This document shows, piece after piece, positions 54,738 through 63,530 of a DNA stretch of 64,000 bases. The notes under the pieces were generated by a model. That model was not told where the DNA came from. It saw only the letters and a program-made list of their open reading frames with translations, and ran no database searches. Within the stretch, counting starts at the first letter, position 1; the number at the start of each line of letters is the position of its first letter. This stretch comes from a virus: positions 1-64,000 of the IMG/VR virus record IMGVR_UViG_3300048904_000313; one strand, given 5' to 3'. Position numbers and translations under genes: made by a program.

Positions 54738-56138
54738 CTAGATCCTGACGCTGGTGATCTGCATCTGACGGTAGCCACCCGGTACGAAGGTGATGCTGTT
54801 GCCGGTGCAGAGGAACTTCTCGTTGGTGAGACCCCAGCTGTAGTTGTTCTCCGCATCCGGGATGAACTTGTTCGTCACCTTGAACGTCTCACCCGACCTC
54901 ACCCAGCCGTACCAGTCTTCCGTGGTGTTGAACGTGAAGCGTTCCGGGGCGAAGGCGTACTCCGTCCGCTCACGCATGGCCCGAGCCAGGGCCATGGGAA
55001 CGGTCGTCAACGTGGTGTCGTTGATGTACTCCTCGAAGATGCCACGGTTCGGTCCGTTGTACAGCGTCTGAGAGCCGTGATCGTTGGCTTGAGCCACGAC
55101 TGGGACCTCGTAGTTGTACCATATCTTGAGAACCACGCCAGACCCAGGTGCCGCACCGGTGGTGATGAGGAACCACTGACCGATCGTGTTCTGGATCGCC
55201 TGCCACGTGCCACTGCCGGTCTGGCCGGCCTCCACGACGTTCACGTCGTGATGGATGCCGCGGACGTAGAGGGACGGGGTACCGTTGAGCGTGTACCGCA
55301 GCGGCCAGCTCGTCTGGTTGCCGTTGCCGACGAAGGTGTCGGTGGGCGTCGTCTTCAGCACGGTGCCGTGACTGATCACCTGGTTGGCGCCCTGGACGAG
55401 CACGCGGTTGCGAACCGACGCGCCGTCCCACTCGTAGCTGAAGTTGTCGTAGGCGATGTGCCCCTGGGTGGAGGAGCCGTTGACCGCGGTGGGCGTGGTG
55501 GTGAACGTGACGCCGCTGGCGATCGCGGTGCTGGCGTCGTAGAAGTGCAGGTTGCGGTTCTCGTCGACGTACCAGCCGTACGGTGTGGACTGGCTCGCCA
55601 GGGTGGCGAGCTTGCGCCAGGCGTCGCTGAGAGTCACGTAGTTAAGCACAAAGCTGGCCAACTGTGGCCCGGGAGCGACGTACCCGCCGTTGCGGATGGT
55701 CTTCGCGGTGATGCCACAGTTGGCCGCTTGAGTGAGTCGAACCACGATCTGGTCCACCGTCAGGCCGATGAACGTGCCGTTGACGATGATGTTGTCGGCG
55801 TAGAACGTGTAGTCGGTGCACTTCAGGTCCCACTCGTTGAGCGTGGGACTCTGCACCACCAGGGTGGGGTCGTTGGCCACCCCGGCGAAGAGCACCTTGT
55901 TGAGAGTGTTGTCGGTGAGCTTGACCCGGCTCATCACCGGGACGGAGAAGTTGGGCGTGCCGGTGGCCTCGTAGTCGTCGACCAGCGGGAAGTTCGCGGT
56001 GTCACCCTGACGACCGAAGTTCTGGTTGATCGACATCTGGTTCATGGCACCACCCCATGCCAGGTACTTCGTGTAGTCGACCGCGGTGCCGTTGGGCGGG
56101 GTGATCGTGAAAGTGAGGTCAGGAGTAGGAACTGCCAT
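54738..56138 (-). CDS. Minor tail protein (tail-tip/Tal-like)
   Basis: 466 residues, ATG at 56138. It follows the tape measure gene directly. N-terminal beta domain with VMSRVKLTDN and LFAGVAND as in Dit/Tal-type proteins that form the tail-tip ring, then larger beta domains. No peptidase motif. Confidence 0.75.
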   Translation of the reverse strand: MAVPTPDLTFTITPPNGTAVDYTKYLAWGGAMNQMSINQNFGRQGDTANFPLVDDYEATGTPNFSVPVMSRVKLTDNTLNKVLFAGVANDPTLVVQSPTLNEWDLKCTDYTFYADNIIVNGTFIGLTVDQIVVRLTQAANCGITAKTIRNGGYVAPGPQLASFVLNYVTLSDAWRKLATLASQSTPYGWYVDENRNLHFYDASTAIASGVTFTTTPTAVNGSSTQGHIAYDNFSYEWDGASVRNRVLVQGANQVISHGTVLKTTPTDTFVGNGNQTSWPLRYTLNGTPSLYVRGIHHDVNVVEAGQTGSGTWQAIQNTIGQWFLITTGAAPGSGVVLKIWYNYEVPVVAQANDHGSQTLYNGPNRGIFEEYINDTTLTTVPMALARAMRERTEYAFAPERFTFNTTEDWYGWVRSGETFKVTNKFIPDAENNYSWGLTNEKFLCTGNSITFVPGGYRQMQITSVRI

Positions 56139-56141
56139 GTC

Positions 56142-58991
56142 TCACATCCTAATCCGGACGCCACCGGCCGGCAGGATGCGGGTGGCAACCTGCTTGCCGA
56201 TCTTGTTGACGAGCATGTCCATGTCACGGTCCGACATCACTCGACTGTCTCGCAGGTCGAAGATGAGCGTGGTGCCGCCTGCCCCACCGGCCATGCCGGG
56301 AGCCAGGCCACCAGCGAGGCCGGCCGTAGCCGTGTGACTCAGCGTCATCGACTGCCTGGTCTTGGCCGCGTTCATCAGCAGGGTCATGGCCGCCTCGATC
56401 TGAGGCTGAGCCTGCTTGATGCCCTGGCTGAGCATCTTGACGATGTTGCGACCACCGATCTCAGGCGAGCCACCGCCAGAGAGCGGGCCCTTCTTCGCCG
56501 GCGACCAGGGGAGGTGGTCCTTCACCTCGGAGACGACGTCGCCGATGGCGCTGCCCACGGCGCCGATCATCGACTTGACGCCGTTGATCAGGCCCTTGAT
56601 GATGTTCTTGCCCGCGTCCCAGAGCAGCGTGCCAGCGTTGGAGAAGAGGTGCTTGATGAAGTTCCACGTGTCGGTGAGCGCCTGACTGGCGAGCTTCTTG
56701 ACGTCCTTCCACGCCTTGCCCCAGTGACCGGTGATGAGGTCGAGGATCACGCCGATCGTGTTCATGATCAGGTGCATCGCGAACGTGATCGCGTCCTTGA
56801 TCGCGGTCCAGACGAGCTTGACCGCGTCCTTGATGAGACCCCAGACGACCTTCCATCCCTGGTAGAGGATGTAGAGAGCGGCCTTCACGAACTCGAACGC
56901 GACCTTGGCTTCCGTCTTGATGAACTCGAAGACGAAGTGCCAGACCTGCGTGATCTCCTTGCTGTGACTGTGCCACCAGTCGGTGAGGTCCTTGATCCGC
57001 GCTCGAATCCACTGCAGGACGTTCTCGTTGAACCAGTCAGCAAGGTCCTTGACACCCTTGACGAGGGCGTCCCACGCGGCCTTGAACTCTTCCTTGTGAG
57101 CCTTGAACCAGTCGAAGACCGCGCTGATCGCCTTCTGGACGTACGGCATCACGCTCTTGCTGAACCAGTCCACGACCGCGCCAGCGGCCTTCCACGCGGT
57201 CACGAACGCGGCCTTGAGGAAGGTGCCGATCTCGTTGACGATCGTGCGGAAGGTCTTGAAGTGGTTGTAGGCATAGACCACGATCGCCACCAGGGCAGCG
57301 ATCGCCAGCACCACCAGGGTGACGGGGCTCATCAGCACCTGGACCGCGGCGGCGAGAGCCCAGACGATGCCGACCAGGAGGCCGAGGCCGATCAGGCTGC
57401 CGAGCACGATGGCTGTCAGCTTCTGGTGCTTCTCCACCCAGCCGGCGATCGGGGTGAGGACCCTGGCGATGGCGCCGGCGATCTTCGTGACGGCTGGCAG
57501 CAGAGCTGAGCCGATCGCGATGCCCGCGTTGTGGATGGCCGCCTTGGCCTTGTCCATCTTGTAGGCCATGGTCTGCTGCAGCTCGGCGAAGCCCTCCACG
57601 TGACCACTGGTGTCACCCATCGCCTCGCCGATGCCCTTGACAGCGGCGTTGGTTCCCTTGGCGTTCTCACCCGTGGTGAGCAGGGCGACCTGCAGGGCAG
57701 TGGCGGAACCGGTAAGCTTCTTCAGCGCCTCGTTGTAGGTCTGGCCAACGTCGCCAGCGCCCTTCTTCGCGGTCTGCGAGAGCCACTGCAGGGTGCCAGC
57801 CAGACCGTGCTGGTCGAGGTGCGACTGCACGTCGTGAGCGCTCAGGCCGAAGAGCTTGAGCTCCTTCGTCATGACGCCAGTCGGGGTGGCCAGGTTGCGC
57901 ATCGCGTTGGCGATGTTGAACGAGGCACGAGCGGCGGTCATGCCGTGAGCGGTCATCTGCGAGAGAACGCCGACGACGTCGTTGAGCTTGATGTGATAGG
58001 CGCTCGCCATGGGCAGGACGTTGGCCATGGACGAGGCCAGGTTCTGGAAGTTCGTCTTACCGTAGGACACGCCCTTGATGAGTGCGCTGGTGGCCGTGGT
58101 GGCCTTGTCTGCGCTCCAGTGGTAGTCCTGCAGGACGTCGGTGACGGCGTTCGAGACGGTGGCGAAGTCGGCGCCCTCGATCGCGGCACCCTCAGTGGCG
58201 GCGCGCAGCACCTTGAGGCCGGCCGCGCCGTGGTAACCCGCCGACTCGACGGTGTACATGCCCTTGGCCGCCTCGTCGGCGGAGACGCCGACCGAGGCGG
58301 AGATGTCGAGGATGCCCTTCTTGACGAGGTCCAGGTTGGACTTCGACTCACCCGCGCTGGTGACCAGGCGAGTGGTGAGGGTCTGAAAGCTCGTGGCGGC
58401 CTTGACCGACTCGTAGGCCACGGCTGCGGCGGCGATGCCGGCGCCCATGGCAAACTTGCCAGCGGTGCGCATGGCGGTGCCAGCACCTGCCGCGGCGGTG
58501 CCCCAGCGACTCGTGGCTGCAGCGCCGCCAGCGGCTGAGGCGGCAGCGGCGTCAGCCGTGGCTGCCTGGACGCGACTGGCGGCGGCGACCTCTGCGGTCG
58601 TCGTGCGCACCATCTTCTGCGCCGCCGCCAGTCGCTCTGCCGCGGCCGACTGATTGGACATGGCGACGGCGTCGCCCTCCGCGGAGCGGGCCGCGGCGTC
58701 GTTGGCGGCGAGGAGCTCTCGCTCCGCGCCGGCCAGTTCCTGCGTAGCCAGGGCGAGACGGGACTGAGTGGCGCTGAGGTTGGCTTCCGCGACCTCCAGG
58801 GCGTCGGCCCCACTGGCGGTCTGAAGCAGGCTCTCGTCGATCGCTGTGCCCGCCACGCGGGCGGCCTCAGCCGCCCGCTCAGCGGAGGTGGCGAAGCCGT
58901 TGAGGGTCTCGTCGACCCGTTCCATGACTCCGGAGATGCGGTCCTTGGCGTCAAGGATCGCGAGAATGGTGAACGCCTCAACGCCGGCCAC
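56142..58991 (-). CDS. Tail tape measure protein
   Basis: 949 residues, GTG at 58991. N-terminal coiled-coil region rich in Ala/Glu, a central region (about 190-410) like the phage TMP core domain, a hydrophobic patch of about 50 residues near 520-570, and long repeated amphipathic helices to the C-terminus. It sets tail length and may form the DNA-injection channel. Confidence 0.92.
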   Translation of the reverse strand: MAGVEAFTILAILDAKDRISGVMERVDETLNGFATSAERAAEAARVAGTAIDESLLQTASGADALEVAEANLSATQSRLALATQELAGAERELLAANDAAARSAEGDAVAMSNQSAAAERLAAAQKMVRTTTAEVAAASRVQAATADAAAASAAGGAAATSRWGTAAAGAGTAMRTAGKFAMGAGIAAAAVAYESVKAATSFQTLTTRLVTSAGESKSNLDLVKKGILDISASVGVSADEAAKGMYTVESAGYHGAAGLKVLRAATEGAAIEGADFATVSNAVTDVLQDYHWSADKATTATSALIKGVSYGKTNFQNLASSMANVLPMASAYHIKLNDVVGVLSQMTAHGMTAARASFNIANAMRNLATPTGVMTKELKLFGLSAHDVQSHLDQHGLAGTLQWLSQTAKKGAGDVGQTYNEALKKLTGSATALQVALLTTGENAKGTNAAVKGIGEAMGDTSGHVEGFAELQQTMAYKMDKAKAAIHNAGIAIGSALLPAVTKIAGAIARVLTPIAGWVEKHQKLTAIVLGSLIGLGLLVGIVWALAAAVQVLMSPVTLVVLAIAALVAIVVYAYNHFKTFRTIVNEIGTFLKAAFVTAWKAAGAVVDWFSKSVMPYVQKAISAVFDWFKAHKEEFKAAWDALVKGVKDLADWFNENVLQWIRARIKDLTDWWHSHSKEITQVWHFVFEFIKTEAKVAFEFVKAALYILYQGWKVVWGLIKDAVKLVWTAIKDAITFAMHLIMNTIGVILDLITGHWGKAWKDVKKLASQALTDTWNFIKHLFSNAGTLLWDAGKNIIKGLINGVKSMIGAVGSAIGDVVSEVKDHLPWSPAKKGPLSGGGSPEIGGRNIVKMLSQGIKQAQPQIEAAMTLLMNAAKTRQSMTLSHTATAGLAGGLAPGMAGGAGGTTLIFDLRDSRVMSDRDMDMLVNKIGKQVATRILPAGGVRIRM

Positions 58992-59200
58992 TGTTCGCCC
59001 TCCGGTTCGCCGCTTCTTCCTCGCGGTTGGTCAGCTGAATGAAGACGAGGTAGTCCTCGACCTCAGGCCAGGGGAGCTCCAGAAACTGCTCCAGGGTCAA
59101 CCCAAGCCTCTTCCACACCTGCTGCCGGAGCCAGAACCTCCCCAGGCTGTCCAGGTCGGTCTTCCCCGTCCGTACGCTCGTCATCGCCTTCGTCACGAAA
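58978..59200 (-). CDS. Frameshifted C-terminal part of the tail assembly chaperone (T)
   Basis: This frame is open upstream without its own start and encodes FWLRQQVWKRLGL ... WPEVEDYLVF, typical of the second part of tail chaperones that sit just before the tape measure. It is shifted +1 (or -2) relative to gene 59063-59560. A candidate slip is TTT-C on the minus strand at 59197-59200. The exact start of this part is uncertain. Confidence 0.7.
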
Positions 59201-59560
59201 CTGGCGCTGATCAGCCGCCGTACGCGGTGCGTTGGACTTGTCCACAATCTGCCAGAGCTCGTCGAAGACGGGCCCCGGCAGGCGCTGGATGCTCTGGATG
59301 TTGATCGGCCAGACGCGGCCATTGTCGTCGTCGAGGTTCCAGTCCTTGACCGACGCCAGCAGCATCGCCTGGCGGTAGCCGACGACGTCCATCTTCATGA
59401 GGACGTCACCGCCGTTGATCTGCTGGCGGCCCATGAGCTCGTTCTCGGCCTTCTGCCGAGCGCCCTGGGAGAGGATCTCTCGAAGCTCCACCCAGTACCC
59501 TCGCTCGGGGTCGCCTACCGGGACCCGCGTGGTGCCATCATAGGCAGAGAGAAAGCCCAT
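59063..59560 (-). CDS. Tail assembly chaperone (G)
   Basis: 165 residues, ATG at 59560. The N-terminal 115 residues look like the real chaperone; after about residue 125 the composition becomes that of a shadow frame, which fits a programmed shift into the T frame. Lies between major tail and tape measure genes, the standard position. Confidence 0.8.
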   Translation of the reverse strand: MGFLSAYDGTTRVPVGDPERGYWVELREILSQGARQKAENELMGRQQINGGDVLMKMDVVGYRQAMLLASVKDWNLDDDNGRVWPINIQSIQRLPGPVFDELWQIVDKSNAPRTAADQRQFRDEGDDERTDGEDRPGQPGEVLAPAAGVEEAWVDPGAVSGAPLA

Positions 59561-59583
59561 GGCCGCCTCTTTCTTCGTCGTCG

Positions 59584-61026
59584 TCAGTACGGCAGGTAGA
59601 CCGAGTTGGTCACCGTGGCCTGGATGGTGAACTGCGTGTTCCCCGACAGTGGCCGCGTCGCCTCGTAGGTGAGGTTGGACATGACCACGTCCTCCATCTT
59701 GATGTCGTTCGCGTACTTGTCGAGAACGACCTGTGGCAGGAACACCGTAATCGTACCACCGCTGGCGGGGTGAACGAGGGAGAACTGCAGCTGACCCAGG
59801 GTGCCGTTCGCCATGCGGTTGAAGTCACCGTACGTGGCGTCGTTCAGCGACGAGAACACCAGGTCGATGGCGCCGTTGGTGTGCAGCGTCACCGGCGTGA
59901 TGAACGACGGTCCGTGGAAGTTGGAGTAGGTGTACGTCTCCTTCAGACCGTTGTTGATGGCGATCGTGGTGTTGCTGACCTCGGTCCGCAGCGAGCCGAA
60001 GACGTTGAGGTTCGCCTCCGCGAAGACGAACGGCAGCTCGTTGGCGATGGTGATCGCCGTGGGCGTGTTGAGCACGTTGACCGAGCGGCCGGTGCACTCC
60101 ACGCTGATGTCGACCGGGGTGTTGCCGACCGGTGCCTTCATGTCGAACTTGCCCACGCGACAGCCAGCGAACTGCAGCGACTGGAACGAGCCGATGTTCT
60201 TCTCCACCGTCAGCGAGGGCAGGGTGTTCTGCTCGTTGAGGGTGTGAGTGAACGGGCCCGTGGCCACAAGCTCAACGACGGCCTCGCCACTGGCGTGAGC
60301 GTACGTGAGCGCCTGGTCCAGGGTGAGAACCGAGCCGGCGACGTTGGTGATCTTCCGGACCTCAGAGGTCTTGGCACCGGAGACCGTGTTGGCGTCGATC
60401 TGGATGATGTCGTTCTGGGTGAGACCCGTGGCCGACGTGACCGTGATCGAGGTGGCGGTTGCGATCGAGGGCGCGCTCAGGGTCGTGCCGGTCGCGGTCG
60501 TTGCCGCCACGCCGCTGGCGTGAGCGTAGAAGAACGCGTCCGAGAGCGTGATCACCGCGCCGGCGACACTCGCGACGCGACGCGCCTCCTGGTTGCCGTT
60601 CGTGTCCACGATGATCGTCTGGCCGGCCACGAAGCCGGTGCCGGAGGTCAGCGTGATCGTGGTGGCACCGGCCGTGTAGGGGCTGGCGACGGTGGTCGTC
60701 GTGGGCGTCAGGGGAACACCGTAGACGCCCCAGCCCGTGATCGCGTCCGCGCCGACGGCGGCCGACATGACCTGCATGGCGTTGGAGGGGAAGAGAGGGC
60801 CGTTGATCGTGCCCTGGAACTTCGCCTCACCGTAGAGGTTGTAGACCTGCAGGTCGCGCAGACCCTGCATCAGGTGTGGCGAGAACCAACCCGGGTTCTC
60901 CTCCATGGTGTTGGACACCATGGGAAGATACGTGTTGGCCGCCACAGCGGTGCCGAAAACGGTCTCCTTCGCGAACCCGGTCGCGGAGAGAGACCCGTAC
61001 TTCTCAGTGATCGTTGGGTACGCCAC
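59584..61026 (-). CDS. Major tail (tube) protein with two inserted repeats
   Basis: 480 residues, ATG at 61026. N- and C-terminal parts match a tail-tube protein. In the middle (about 110-260) two related segments of about 65 residues occur: TAGATTITLTSGTGF ... FYAHASGVA and SIATATSITVTSATGL ... TYAHASGEA. They probably decorate the tail surface. Larger than usual tube proteins because of this insertion. Confidence 0.85.
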   Translation of the reverse strand: MAYPTITEKYGSLSATGFAKETVFGTAVAANTYLPMVSNTMEENPGWFSPHLMQGLRDLQVYNLYGEAKFQGTINGPLFPSNAMQVMSAAVGADAITGWGVYGVPLTPTTTTVASPYTAGATTITLTSGTGFVAGQTIIVDTNGNQEARRVASVAGAVITLSDAFFYAHASGVAATTATGTTLSAPSIATATSITVTSATGLTQNDIIQIDANTVSGAKTSEVRKITNVAGSVLTLDQALTYAHASGEAVVELVATGPFTHTLNEQNTLPSLTVEKNIGSFQSLQFAGCRVGKFDMKAPVGNTPVDISVECTGRSVNVLNTPTAITIANELPFVFAEANLNVFGSLRTEVSNTTIAINNGLKETYTYSNFHGPSFITPVTLHTNGAIDLVFSSLNDATYGDFNRMANGTLGQLQFSLVHPASGGTITVFLPQVVLDKYANDIKMEDVVMSNLTYEATRPLSGNTQFTIQATVTNSVYLPY

Positions 61027-61288
61027 TGTTCTCCTCGCTCATCTTCTCAGGGTCACCGCCGTCGGTGGCAACCGACTGACCGGGTTCCTCGTCGTGGTGT
61101 CGCTTCCGCGCAGGCTTCGTCTCCTCGACCTCCGCGACCTCGACCTCCTCGACTTCTTCCACATCCGCGCGGGCCAGGAAGGCCGGCGCGAGCTCATCAG
61201 GCACGGTGAACTCCATGCCGGGTTCTACCTCACCCACCGACCCTGTGATGAAGGTCACGGGCACGAGGCCCACGTATCGCAGCTTCAT
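61004..61288 (-). CDS. Small acidic protein, unknown
   Basis: 94 residues, ATG at 61288, overlapping the tail gene by 23 nt. N-terminal beta domain (LRYVGLVPVTFITG), then a Glu/Val-rich acidic stretch (EVEEVEVAEVEE) and a disordered tail. Possible assembly factor. Confidence 0.68.
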   Translation of the reverse strand: MKLRYVGLVPVTFITGSVGEVEPGMEFTVPDELAPAFLARADVEEVEEVEVAEVEETKPARKRHHDEEPGQSVATDGGDPEKMSEENSGVPNDH

Positions 61289-61740
61289 TACAGCTTCCCC
61301 ATGCTCTCGACGACCAGGTTGCGCATCTTGCGGCCGACCACGTGAGCCAGGGGCTTCATCGCCTTCTCAGGGAAGGGGTTAGCCCGAGCGCCTGGGTGAT
61401 TGACCCTCTGCCGGTAGACCCACGCGCCACCCTGCTGCCAGCGCAGCATGCGAGCGTTGCGGGGCACGATGACGTGAGCCGGCGTGCCCTGGATCACGTA
61501 GCGAGCGTAGGGGACGCGGCTGGTGAACTCCACCGTTGCCGACGTCGCACTGACCTTGGGGCGGAAGCTGATCGAGTCGCGCAGCGCGCCGGCGGTGGGC
61601 TTGTTGCTGACGGGAGCCTCCGCCTTGATGGCTCGCTCCAGCAGCTCCCCGCTCTCGACCGCCCACTTGGTGGCGACGGTCTCCCAGCGCCAGCGCGTGG
61701 CGAAGCGCTGGTCGCCCTTCTCGATCGTGATGCTCATCAT
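61288..61740 (-). CDS. HK97 gp10-like head-tail/tail completion protein
   Basis: 150 residues, ATG at 61740 in an ATGA overlap. VPYARYVIQGTPAHVIVPRN and PGARANPFPEKAM are typical of the gp10/minor tail completion family. Confidence 0.78.
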   Translation of the reverse strand: MMSITIEKGDQRFATRWRWETVATKWAVESGELLERAIKAEAPVSNKPTAGALRDSISFRPKVSATSATVEFTSRVPYARYVIQGTPAHVIVPRNARMLRWQQGGAWVYRQRVNHPGARANPFPEKAMKPLAHVVGRKMRNLVVESMGKL

Positions 61741-62216
61741 GCCTGTACCGCCTCGTAGACGTCGAAGCCGAGCCTCGCGGTGTAGTAGAGCATTCGCAGC
61801 GTGGCTGGAGTCCGCTCCGGTGGGTACTCGATGTCGAACTCCTCACCGATCTGAAGGACCTGACTCTTCAGACCGGTGGTGGGATCCTCGATGAAGAGAG
61901 GCATCGTCGTGGTCCAGAGCTTCGTGCAGATGGCGTCGATGATTAGCGGCATCTCTTGATCGATCGTGTCGCTGTCGGGCACCGTCTCATAGGTAACGTA
62001 GACGTCGACGGTCCAGTCGATCCGCTTGAAGCCAGGGCCACGGGGAGCGGTCTGCCGCCTCGCTCGTCCCCTGGAAGCCATGACATACGCCTTCGGCCGG
62101 TCGATGTCCTCGACCATCGGCGGCGTGACGTAGGCCTCCAGCGCCACGTTGAGTCCCGGGATCTGCAGCTCATCGAGCAGACTCCGGACGTAGAGCTGGA
62201 CGGAGTTCAGCGGCAC
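61737..62216 (-). CDS. Tail terminator-like protein
   Basis: 159 residues, GTG at 62216. Alpha/beta with IDWTVDVYVTYE and LRMLYYTARLGFDVYE strands and a helix between, as in the gpU-type tail terminators that cap the tube. Position between connector and tail genes agrees. Confidence 0.7.
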   Translation of the reverse strand: MPLNSVQLYVRSLLDELQIPGLNVALEAYVTPPMVEDIDRPKAYVMASRGRARRQTAPRGPGFKRIDWTVDVYVTYETVPDSDTIDQEMPLIIDAICTKLWTTTMPLFIEDPTTGLKSQVLQIGEEFDIEYPPERTPATLRMLYYTARLGFDVYEAVQA

Positions 62217-62220
62217 GTGA

Positions 62221-62361
62221 TCACCAGCCCTTCGGCTTGTTCACCGTACGGAAGGAGCCACCGTGGACCGCGGAGCGCTTGCTTGCCTTCTTGATCTTGG
62301 CGTGCGACTTCTTTTGCTTGGTCTTCGCGGCGTGGCGACTGGTCTTGCTGCTGCGAGTCAT
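62221..62361 (-). CDS. 46-residue very basic peptide
   Basis: ATG at 62361, stop at 62221. Contains about 13 Lys and 4 Arg, with no acidic residue, and ends in a Gly-Trp. Such a peptide could bind DNA or RNA in the virion. It fills a gap between two structural genes with normal spacing. Confidence 0.62.
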   Translation of the reverse strand: MTRSSKTSRHAAKTKQKKSHAKIKKASKRSAVHGGSFRTVNKPKGW

Positions 62362-62373
62362 CGTCTTGCCTCC

Positions 62374-63327
62374 CTAGATCACGCGCTTGTATGGCTCCAG
62401 GAGGAGTTCGTAGTGGGTGACGAGCTCCTGGATGCCGTGGCCTCCCACGGTCTCCGAGCCAGGCAGGTTCTGGATGCTGACGCTGGTGATGCCCGCGTCG
62501 AGCGCCTGAGTGGTGGCAGCGAGGACGGTGGCCCACAGCACGTCGGCGGGGATCGCGCTCACGGTCACCGACGCGGGGATGCCGCCAGGGTGGTTGAAGA
62601 GGATCGGGCTGGAGAGCGTGATCGTCCCAGGGCCAGCCGGCGCGGTGCCACCGCCGTTGGGAAGCGTGACGTCCGCGTTGGCGGTGACGCTGTTGACGTG
62701 CACTCGCTCAGTGCTGGCGCCGTCGTAGATGAAGACGGTGGCGCCGGCCATGCCGGTGACGTCGTCAACGGTGAGCGTGGTGGCTCCCGCGATCGCGTCT
62801 GCTGACAGGCCAGCGTGCGGCCAGCCATTGACGTAGCTGCAGGCCAGGCGGTAGCCCTGACGGCCGAGACCCCAACCGGCGTAGCCGGGCGCAAGAAGAA
62901 TGGCCTGGCCACCAGCGGCACCGCTGCCACCGGAGACGTAGGAGCCGTAGACGCCGATGAGCGGCACCTCGATGTCCCACATGCCCTGCGGCACCTGAGT
63001 CCACTGACGCGGGAACATCGCGGCTGACGCCGTCTGCATGGCCAGGATCTGCGTGACGGGAGAGCGGGTGAGGATCCAGCGCACGACCCCGGTGTCCTGC
63101 TCCACGTTCACGCGGAAGTCACCGGGGCCGCTTCGCTGCTCATTGTCGATCGTGGACCGGAAGACCTGGTTCACGTAGCCGTCTACAACTTGCGTGGCTC
63201 GCCAGCAGATGTTGGTCTGCTCCGCGAACTGCTGGCTAGACGTGGACTTGGGGAAGGGAATGATCGACCAGGAGATGCCCGTGGGCGCGTTCGTGATCAT
63301 CGACGGGGTCACATACGGCGTGGCCAC
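62374..63327 (-). CDS. Head-tail connector region protein with inserted beta repeat
   Basis: 317 residues, GTG at 63327. The N-terminal 130 residues look like an adaptor protein. The middle (about 175-250) contains AIAGATTLTVDDVTGM ... VTLPNGG, related to the inserted repeats of the major tail protein. Possibly a capsid- or connector-decorating domain. Confidence 0.68.
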   Translation of the reverse strand: MATPYVTPSMITNAPTGISWSIIPFPKSTSSQQFAEQTNICWRATQVVDGYVNQVFRSTIDNEQRSGPGDFRVNVEQDTGVVRWILTRSPVTQILAMQTASAAMFPRQWTQVPQGMWDIEVPLIGVYGSYVSGGSGAAGGQAILLAPGYAGWGLGRQGYRLACSYVNGWPHAGLSADAIAGATTLTVDDVTGMAGATVFIYDGASTERVHVNSVTANADVTLPNGGGTAPAGPGTITLSSPILFNHPGGIPASVTVSAIPADVLWATVLAATTQALDAGITSVSIQNLPGSETVGGHGIQELVTHYELLLEPYKRVI

Positions 63328-63491
63328 TACTCACAGTCTCCCTCCCGCCGTATGCACTTGGCACACAGCCACTTGTTGTTGAACCAGGAACCATGTCTAT
63401 CGCAATATGAGGCGTTGCACGACTGGCAATGTCCAACCGGGATTCGCTTGCTGCGTCCTGTACACAAGCTGCATCGTGGACGACGCCTCAT
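63327..63491 (-). CDS. 54-residue zinc-finger protein
   Basis: ATG at 63491, stop overlapping the next start (TAGTG). Eight Cys and two His (CSLC, CQSC, CDRH, CAKC) form two zinc knuckles. Not expected inside a structural operon, so perhaps a late regulator or assembly factor. Confidence 0.66.
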   Translation of the reverse strand: MRRRPRCSLCTGRSKRIPVGHCQSCNASYCDRHGSWFNNKWLCAKCIRREGDCE

Positions 63492-63530
63492 ACACCTCTC
63501 TCAGCCGGCGGGGGCGGGGCCGGCGGGCGG

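Noticed and set aside
55077-57509. 810-residue rightward frame opposite tail genes
   Set aside because: Antisense to the minor tail and tape measure genes; length comes from GC bias.
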